Below are positions 6,528 to 10,713 of a stretch of 10,713 nucleotides of DNA, piece by piece (position 1 is the stretch's first letter; each line of letters starts with the position of its first letter). Both the position numbers and the translations under genes were made by a program. The notes under the pieces are model-generated. The model saw only the letters and a program-made list of their open reading frames with translations, made no database searches and was not told where the DNA came from. This DNA is from an uncultured Megasphaera sp. GTDB lineage: Bacteria; Bacillota; Negativicutes; Veillonellales; Megasphaeraceae. The stretch covers positions 1 to 10,713 of the forward strand of contig URLP01000052.1 of NCBI GenBank assembly GCA_900548635.1, written 5' to 3'.

Positions 6528-6664
6528 CGTAAGAGATAAACGGAAGATAAAAATGACATCACATTTTAGACTTTCGTTATATTCGGTCTTAAAATCCAGC
6601 GGCACTGCCCTGGATGCAGAAATAAGCGTAAGACTTATTAATTTACTTATTGGAGGTATGTATT
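6528..6664 (+). other. Structured 5' leader of the D-lactate dehydrogenase mRNA
   Basis: This leader of about 137 nt can form three hairpins in a row: ATTTTAGAC with GTCTTAAAAT (6563-6571 and 6586-6595, one bulged T), ATCCAG-c-GGC-act-GCC-CTGGAT (6594-6615), and AATAAG with CTTATT (6621-6626 and 6634-6639). A second CTTATT at 6646-6651 touches the ribosome binding site, so AATAAG could pair with either copy, which is a possible switch. The first two hairpins compete for two bases. Blocks TGCCC, TGG, GCAG and GCGTAAGAC match the lctP leader in order. Confidence 0.35.
6652..6657 (+). promoter_or_regulatory. Ribosome binding site of the D-lactate dehydrogenase gene
   Basis: GGAGGT lies 7 bases before the ATG at 6665 and fixes that start. 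The upstream in-frame TTG at 6650 overlaps the site itself and is not credible. Confidence 0.85.
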
Positions 6665-8086
6665 ATGGCAAAAGGTAAAGTTTCTCCGGAGTTAATTGAA
6701 GAATTCAAAAAGATCGTCGGCGAAAAGTATGTTTATACGGACAAAGATAAACTCGAACCGTATTCCCATGACGAAGTAACGGACCCCCATTACATGAAAG
6801 AACCGCAGGTCGTTGTTCTGCCGGCTACTACTGAAGAAGTTTCTAAAGTTGTTAAGCTCTGCTACGATAACGATACGGTCATGGTTCCGCGTGCAGCTGG
6901 TACTGGCCTGGCAGCTGGTGCTGTTGCTACGTTCGGCGGCGTCATCATCTCCATTGAACGTATGAACAAAATCCTCGAAATCGATAAAGACAACATGGTT
7001 TGTGTTTCCGAAGCTGGTGTTACGACGTCTGTCCTCCAGGATGCAGTCCAGAAGGAAGGCCTCTTCTACGGCGGCGACCCCTGCAGTGGGGACTCCTGCT
7101 TCATCGGCGGCAACGTTGCAACCAACGCTGGCGGCAACCGCGCTGTTAAATATGGTGTAACTCGTGACCAGGTCATGGGCATGGAAGTCGTTACTCCGAG
7201 TGGCGAAGTCGTTACTCTCGGCGGTAAATTCCGTAAGAACGCTACCGGCTACATGCTGATGCACCTCTTCGTTGGTTCTGAAGGTACTCTTGGTATCATC
7301 ACCAAAGTTTACCTCAAATTGGTTGCTCTCCCGAAATATCAGCAGGACCTCCTGGTTGTATTCGACAACCTCGACGACGCTATCGCTTTGACACCGAAAG
7401 TTATGAACGCTGGTATCACTCCGGTCTGCGTAGAATTCATGGATAACGCTTCCATCAAACAGGTCGAAGTCTTCCTCGATGAAAAACTGCCGAAATCTGA
7501 AAATGGTAACTACATCATCATCCAGATTGCTGGCGACAACGAAGACGTCCTCATGGATCAGTGCGAAAAAATCGTTGAACTCGCTGAAGACAACAACGCT
7601 ATCGACTCCTTGGTTGCTGACCCGGCTGTTATTTGGAAATCCCGTAAAGCATACCTCGAAGCTGACCGTGCTCGCAGCTTAGTCTTCTCCATGGAAGATA
7701 TCGTCGTTCCGATGACGGAAATCCCGGGTGCTGTACAGCAGATTTCCCGCCTCGGCGAAAAATACAAGGTCGCAATGCACTGCGCTGGCCACTGCGGCGA
7801 CGGCAACGTCCATATCGATATCTTGAAAGATGACCGTACTCAGGAAGAATGGGAAGAAATGCTTCCGAAGATTCAGGGCGAAATCTACGCTCTCGTCTAC
7901 AAACTCGGCGGCCGTCTCTCCGGTGAACACGGCATTGGTTACAAACGTGAAGCTCTTCTTGAAAAATACACCAACCCGGTTGAACTCAAGATGATGAAAG
8001 CTGTCAAGAGAGCACTGGATCCGAAGAACATCATGAATCCGGGCAAAGTTGTCAGCATCAACGACGAAGTACCTGTCGAAGAATAA
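6665..8086 (+). CDS. FAD-dependent D-lactate dehydrogenase, GlcD family (probably EtfAB-linked)
   Basis: This flavoenzyme oxidises a 2-hydroxy acid, most likely D-lactate to pyruvate. The N-terminal PCMH-type FAD domain shows VPRAAGTGLAAGA (74-86), GGDPCSGDSCFIGGNVATNAGG (136-157), VTPSGEVV (176-183) and FVGSEGTLGIITKVYLKL (202-219). The C-terminal oxidase domain has the metal-binding pattern HCGDGNVH (376-383), GGRLSGEHGIGYKR (415-428) and the closing DPKNIMNPGKV (452-462). The 473 residues match clostridial LctD and GlcD proteins. No Fe-S or membrane segment is visible, so the electron acceptor must be external. ETF is the likely one, as in Acetobacterium woodii and the Megasphaera elsdenii enzyme, but no etf genes lie here. 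Glycolate or 2-hydroxyglutarate are alternative substrates; the lactate permease and racemase beside it favour lactate. Codons are biased as in a highly expressed gene (many GCT, GTT, GGT). Confidence 0.92.
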   Translation: MAKGKVSPELIEEFKKIVGEKYVYTDKDKLEPYSHDEVTDPHYMKEPQVVVLPATTEEVSKVVKLCYDNDTVMVPRAAGTGLAAGAVATFGGVIISIERMNKILEIDKDNMVCVSEAGVTTSVLQDAVQKEGLFYGGDPCSGDSCFIGGNVATNAGGNRAVKYGVTRDQVMGMEVVTPSGEVVTLGGKFRKNATGYMLMHLFVGSEGTLGIITKVYLKLVALPKYQQDLLVVFDNLDDAIALTPKVMNAGITPVCVEFMDNASIKQVEVFLDEKLPKSENGNYIIIQIAGDNEDVLMDQCEKIVELAEDNNAIDSLVADPAVIWKSRKAYLEADRARSLVFSMEDIVVPMTEIPGAVQQISRLGEKYKVAMHCAGHCGDGNVHIDILKDDRTQEEWEEMLPKIQGEIYALVYKLGGRLSGEHGIGYKREALLEKYTNPVELKMMKAVKRALDPKNIMNPGKVVSINDEVPVEE

Positions 8087-8108
8087 TTCACGATGACATA
8101 CTAAAGGA

Positions 8109-8146
8109 AAAGGGCAAGGTGAAAGGCTTTGCCCTTTCTTCTTTTT
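8109..8146 (+). terminator. Rho-independent terminator after the D-lactate dehydrogenase gene
   Basis: A 9-bp stem AAAGGGCAA/TTGCCCTTT (8109-8117 with 8129-8137) has an 11-base loop and is followed by CTTCTTTTT. The large loop and interrupted T-run suggest it may leak, which would let larA be partly co-transcribed. Confidence 0.75.
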
Positions 8147-8173
8147 CAGATTCCAAAACAGAATGTTTATATA
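8145..8173 (+). promoter_or_regulatory. Weak candidate promoter for larA
   Basis: TTCAGA (8145-8150) and TATATA (8168-8173) are 17 bases apart, right after the dehydrogenase terminator. Both boxes are imperfect. No TGTAATTTACA operator is present, unlike at the two other lactate genes. Confidence 0.3.
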
Positions 8174-8205
8174 GTTAGAGGTTATTACAGAAAGGATGTG
8201 CACCT

Positions 8206-9480
8206 ATGCCTACATTTTCCCTCCCTTTTGGCAAAGAAAAAATCGAATTTGAACTCCCGGAAGAACAGGTCGCCGGTGTCCTCGTCTCCCACGCTCATGA
8301 ATACAAAGCACCGAAGTCGGAAGAAGAACTCGTCGCCGACGCCCTGGCCAATCCTATCGGCAGCCCGAAACTGAGCGAATTGGCAAAAGGCAAGAAAAAC
8401 TGCGTCATTATTTCCAGTGACCATACCCGCCCCGTACCGAGCCATATCATCATGCCTCAACTTTTAGCAGAACTGCGCAAAGGCAATCCGGACATCGACA
8501 TTACCATCCTCATTGCGACGGGCATGCACCGCGCCACGACGCATGAAGAACTAGTTGCCAAATACGGTAAAGAAATTGCAGAACATGAAAAATTTGTCAT
8601 CCATGTCAGCCGCAACGACGAAGATATGGTCAGCATCGGTACCTTGCCGTCCGGCGGGGACTGCCGCATCAATAAAGTCGCAGCTAACGCAGACCTGCTC
8701 ATTTCTGAAGGCTTCATCGAACCGCACTTCTTCGCAGGCATGTCCGGCGGCCGCAAATCCGTCCTGCCTGGCATCGCCAGCAAGGTCACGGTCCTGGCCA
8801 ACCACTGCTCGGAATTCATCAACAGCCCCAAGGCCCGTACAGGTATCCTGAAAGGCAACCCAATCCATGAAGATATGCTCTACGCTGCCAAAGCGGCGAA
8901 ATTGGCCTTCATCTGCAACGTTGTCATCGACGCGGACAAGAAAGTCATCGCTGCCTTTGCGGGCGACCGAGAAAAAGCGCATTATGCCGGCGCTGATTTT
9001 GAAATGAAATTGGCCGGCGTCCAGGCCGTCCCGGCAGACATCGTCATCACGACGAACGGCGGCTATCCGTTGGACCAGAACATCTACCAGTCCGTCAAAG
9101 GCATGACGGCTGCCGAAGCGACCTGCAAAGAAGGCGGCGTCATTATCGACGTTTCGGCCTGCTCCGACGGCCAAGATTTCTACAACAACCTGAAAAACGC
9201 TGATTCCATCCAGAAAGCGATGGACGAAATCTTGGCCCGCGGCCGCAATGAAACGGTCTTCGACCAGTGGGAAGCGCAGATCCTCATGCGCATGCTCTTG
9301 AAATTCACGATCATCATGGTTACGAAAGCACCGCAGCAGATGATCGAAGACATGCATATGAAATACGCTTCTTCCATCGACGAAGCCCTGGCCATGGCCA
9401 AAGAAATCATGGCGAAAAAAGGCAACAAAGATCCGAAAATCACCGTCATCCCCGACGGCGTATCGGTCATCGTGAAATAA
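8206..9480 (+). CDS. larA: Lactate racemase (nickel-pincer LarA family)
   Basis: This cytoplasmic enzyme interconverts L- and D-lactate using the covalently held nickel-pincer nucleotide cofactor. The 424-residue protein aligns with Lactobacillus plantarum LarA so closely that, from my memory of that enzyme, the key residues keep the same numbers: D72 and R75 in SDHTRP, H108 in GMHRATTHEE, H174 in EPHFFAG, K184 in GGRKSVLPG (cofactor lysine), H200, and Q295 with K298 in YQSVKG. A tryptophan at W355 is near the family's active-site Trp. AAAGGA lies about 9 bases before the ATG. Next to a D-lactate dehydrogenase and a lactate permease, lactate is the best substrate guess, although LarA homologues acting on malate and other 2-hydroxy acids exist. 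The maturation genes larB, larC and larE are not here. Codons are richer in GCC and GTC than in the dehydrogenase gene upstream. Confidence 0.95.
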   Translation: MPTFSLPFGKEKIEFELPEEQVAGVLVSHAHEYKAPKSEEELVADALANPIGSPKLSELAKGKKNCVIISSDHTRPVPSHIIMPQLLAELRKGNPDIDITILIATGMHRATTHEELVAKYGKEIAEHEKFVIHVSRNDEDMVSIGTLPSGGDCRINKVAANADLLISEGFIEPHFFAGMSGGRKSVLPGIASKVTVLANHCSEFINSPKARTGILKGNPIHEDMLYAAKAAKLAFICNVVIDADKKVIAAFAGDREKAHYAGADFEMKLAGVQAVPADIVITTNGGYPLDQNIYQSVKGMTAAEATCKEGGVIIDVSACSDGQDFYNNLKNADSIQKAMDEILARGRNETVFDQWEAQILMRMLLKFTIIMVTKAPQQMIEDMHMKYASSIDEALAMAKEIMAKKGNKDPKITVIPDGVSVIVK

Positions 9481-9645
9481 TTCGTTCGTCGTAGGTCGTT
9501 CATCGTTCGTCGTCATAAACAAGCGCAGTTCGCAGTCCGCAGTTCGGCGTAGGGGCGCCCATAACCGGGCGCCCGCCAGAATCCTGTGAACAGGCCTGTC
9601 CTGGATTTGTGTGAAACTTCGATGAACGACGAACGTCAAACGAAC
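9481..9645. repeat. Repeat-rich intergenic element
   Basis: This non-coding stretch is built almost wholly of short repeats. CGTTCGTCGT occurs at 9483-9492 and 9504-9513 and, inverted, at 9626-9635, so the ends face each other. A 7-bp unit CGCAGTT/C is repeated three times (9524-9544). GGGCGCCC, itself palindromic, occurs at 9553-9560 and 9567-9574. ACAGGCCTGT (9590-9599) is palindromic, with CCTGT/ACAGG beside it and ATCC/GGAT outside. The terminal inverted repeat with inner hairpins looks like a small mobile or BIME-like dispersed element. Whether copies exist elsewhere cannot be seen from this window. Confidence 0.5.
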
Positions 9646-9648
9646 CAC

Positions 9649-9682
9649 AAAAGAGCTGTTGCGTAAAGCAACAGCTCTTTTT
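9649..9682 (+). terminator. Rho-independent terminator upstream of terC (ends the larA transcript)
   Basis: A perfect 14-bp stem (9649-9662 with 9668-9681) has a GTAAA loop and its right arm ends in TTTTT. It lies beyond the repeat element, so the larA message probably carries that element in its 3' untranslated region. Confidence 0.9.
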
Positions 9683-9684
9683 CC

Positions 9685-9713
9685 TTGCCACAATCCTTAT
9701 AATACTTTATAAT
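9685..9713 (+). promoter_or_regulatory. Promoter of the terC-family gene
   Basis: TTGCCA (9685-9690) and TATAAT (9708-9713) are 17 bases apart; a second TATAAT at 9698-9703 is too close to the -35 box. The predicted leader is only about 25 nt, too short for the manganese riboswitch that precedes some terC-family genes. Confidence 0.7.
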
Positions 9714-9730
9714 AGGGAAGATAATTTAGT

Positions 9731-9738
9731 AAGGGAGG
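9731..9738 (+). promoter_or_regulatory. Ribosome binding site supporting a TTG start
   Basis: AAGGGAGG lies 7 bases before TTG 9746. The first in-frame ATG, at residue 14, would sit about 46 bases away inside the first membrane segment, so TTG is the start. Confidence 0.8.
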
Positions 9739-9745
9739 CTTTTCC

Positions 9746-10435
9746 TTGGAAGGGTTAGAATCGACGCTTGTTTTTGATGTTACTATGATTTTGCAGGTCG
9801 TGCTCATCGACTTGGCTTTGGGTGGAGATAATTCCATTGTCATCGGCATGGCAGCCAAAAATTTGCCCAAACATTTGCAGAAGCGGGCTATTTTATACGG
9901 GACGGCCGGGGCGATTTGTCTGCGTTTCATCATGGCCTTCATCGTTTCCTGGCTCTTCCAGATTCCTTTCCTGAAGACGGTTGGCGCCATTCTCCTGATC
10001 ATCATCGGCATCAAGCTCATCGGTGCGGACGATGCGTCAGAAGAAGACATTCACGTTGAAGCGAAAGATTCCCTTTGGGCCGCTGTGCGCACGATCATTA
10101 TGGCTGACGCCCTGATGAGCCTGGATAACGTGTTGGGCATCGTCGGCGTCACGAACAATCACTGGGGCCTGCTTATGCTGGGCATGTTCATTTCTGTGCC
10201 AATCATCATCTTCGGCAGCACGATTGTCGTCAAAGTGATGAATAAATTTCCTATCCTCATCTATCTTGGCGGCGCCATCCTTGGCTGGGCCTCGGGCGGC
10301 ATGATGGCGACGGACCATTATCTGGCTCAGTACGTCAGCCTGGCAGCCAATAATCCCGATGCCTTGAAGATTATTCTGCTCATCGTGACGGTCGGCGGCG
10401 GCTTTATCTGGAAGCGGATCCACAAAAAAGCTTGA
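9746..10435 (+). CDS. TerC/YjbE-family integral membrane protein, probable metal-ion exporter
   Basis: This inner-membrane protein has about seven hydrophobic segments and belongs to the TerC family (COG0861), the same group as B. subtilis YjbE and YkoY, which are linked to manganese export and metal loading of exported proteins. The two internal family repeats each carry the acidic signature: DLALGGDNSIVI (22-33) and DALMSLDNVLGI (121-132). The charged loop GADDASEEDIHVEAKDS (93-109) separates the halves. At 229 residues it is of the short YjbE type. Translation starts at TTG, supported by a strong ribosome binding site. It is transcribed alone from its own promoter. No terminator follows: its stop codon lies inside the -35 box of the tRNA-Pro promoter. 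Metal identity is inferred from the family. Confidence 0.9.
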   Translation: MEGLESTLVFDVTMILQVVLIDLALGGDNSIVIGMAAKNLPKHLQKRAILYGTAGAICLRFIMAFIVSWLFQIPFLKTVGAILLIIIGIKLIGADDASEEDIHVEAKDSLWAAVRTIIMADALMSLDNVLGIVGVTNNHWGLLMLGMFISVPIIIFGSTIVVKVMNKFPILIYLGGAILGWASGGMMATDHYLAQYVSLAANNPDALKIILLIVTVGGGFIWKRIHKKA

Positions 10436-10459
10436 CTTTTTTCCTGAATATGGTATTAT
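10432..10459 (+). promoter_or_regulatory. tRNA operon promoter overlapping the terC stop codon
   Basis: TTGACT (10432-10437) and the extended -10 TGGTATTAT (10451-10459) are 16 bases apart. The TGA stop of the upstream gene (10433-10435) is part of the -35 box. The start would lie near 10466, about 9 bases before the tRNA. Confidence 0.7.
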
Positions 10460-10474
10460 ATACAAGTCAGGTAA

Positions 10475-10551
10475 CGGGGCGTAGCGCAGTTTGGTAGCGC
10501 GCTTGGTTCGGGACTAAGAGGTCGCAGGTTCAAATCCTGTCGCCCCGACCA
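10475..10551 (+). tRNA. tRNA-Pro (anticodon CGG)
   Basis: The 77-nt cloverleaf is complete. The acceptor CGGGGCG pairs with CGCCCCG, the D stem is GCGC/GCGC, and the anticodon stem CTTGG/CTAAG carries the loop TTCGGGA, giving anticodon CGG (10508-10510) for codon CCG. The T arm is GCAGG-TTCAAAT-CCTGT. The CCA end is encoded. Confidence 0.97.
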
Positions 10552-10556
10552 TATTT

Positions 10557-10616
10557 TTACACATTGGATGTCGATCCCGAGGGCATCAAACAACTGCATA
10601 ATCAAACAATGTGTAA
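10557..10616 (+). repeat. Inverted repeat in the spacer between the two tRNAs
   Basis: TTACACATTG (10557-10566) and its exact reverse complement CAATGTGTAA (10607-10616) enclose 40 bases, which include GATG and CATC half-stems. In a joint transcript this would fold into one long hairpin occupying most of the 70-base spacer. There is no T-run after it, so it is not a terminator. Confidence 0.6.
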
Positions 10617-10621
10617 GCCAT

Positions 10622-10713
10622 GGAGAGCTGTCCGAGTGGCTGAAGGAGCATGATTGGAAATCATGTATAGGGCGAACGCTCTATCGTGGGTTCAAATCCC
10701 ACGCTCTCCGCCA
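10622..10713 (+). tRNA. tRNA-Ser (anticodon GGA)
   Basis: This class II tRNA of 92 nt ends exactly at the window edge with encoded CCA. The acceptor GGAGAGC pairs with GCTCTCC, followed by discriminator G. The anticodon stem CATGA/TCATG carries the loop TTGGAAA, giving GGA for codons TCC and TCT. A long variable arm around TATAGGGCGAACGCTCTA follows, and the T arm is GTGGG-TTCAAAT-CCCAC. It probably shares the tRNA-Pro transcript. Confidence 0.97.

Noticed and set aside
6333..6605. Minus-strand open frame of 90 codons between lctP and the dehydrogenase gene
   Set aside because: It is an AT-rich frame rich in Ile, Phe and Tyr that crosses the dehydrogenase promoter and leader, with no ribosome binding site or recognisable domain.
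9481..9645. CRISPR array
   Set aside because: The repeats are 7-10 bases long with no regular spacers, and several are inverted, so the region does not have CRISPR architecture.
8551..9693. Open frame of 380 codons antisense to larA
   Set aside because: It is another shadow of a codon-biased gene. It starts inside the terminator and repeat region, and the sense strand encodes a full LarA with every catalytic residue.
9714..9745. Manganese (yybP-ykoY) riboswitch ahead of the TerC-family gene
   Set aside because: The leader after the promoter is only about 25 nt and holds little more than the ribosome binding site, so there is no room for the aptamer.

Overview
The window looks like chromosome from a lactate-using anaerobic Firmicute of the Negativicutes, and Megasphaera or a close relative fits best. 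The placement is an inference. It rests on a lactate permease, an FAD-dependent D-lactate dehydrogenase and a nickel-type lactate racemase lying side by side, on GC-rich codon third positions next to AT-rich intergenic DNA, and on Gram-positive-like ribosome binding sites and promoters. No phage, CRISPR array, insertion sequence or transposase is visible.

Layout. (1) Positions 1-1859, minus strand: a three-gene ABC importer operon of the nitrate/sulfonate/thiamine-precursor (NitT/TauT, NMT1-like) type. The order is lipoprotein, ATPase, permease; all three genes overlap and the permease runs off the window. A good minus-strand promoter lies at 1927-1955. (2) Positions 2109-4189, plus strand: a class I/II PLP aminotransferase followed by proC, ending at a strong terminator. 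(3) Positions 4300-9480, plus strand: a lactate block of lctP (permease), a GlcD-type D-lactate dehydrogenase and larA (lactate racemase). lctP and the dehydrogenase each have their own promoter and terminator; larA follows the dehydrogenase terminator behind a weaker promoter. (4) Positions 9481-9682: a repeat-rich intergenic element and a terminator. (5) Positions 9746-10435: a TerC/YjbE-type membrane protein with a TTG start. (6) Positions 10475-10713: tRNA-Pro(CGG) and tRNA-Ser(GGA).

How the lactate genes fit together: LctP imports lactate, LarA interconverts the L and D forms, and the FAD enzyme oxidises D-lactate to pyruvate, probably handing electrons to an electron-transfer flavoprotein encoded elsewhere. 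Acetobacterium woodii has the same functional set (LctD, LctE, LctF). The maturation genes larB, larC and larE, and any etfAB genes, are not in the window.

The most interesting signal is regulatory. The lctP and dehydrogenase promoters carry an identical 14-base sequence, AAATGTAATTTACA. Its palindromic core overlaps the -35 box, and in both cases exactly 17 bases separate TTTACA from TATAAT. Both transcripts then start with a roughly 125-137-nt leader of consecutive hairpins that share short sequence blocks. This suggests one unidentified lactate-responsive regulator and possibly a shared RNA element. A possible small RNA lies between the two genes.
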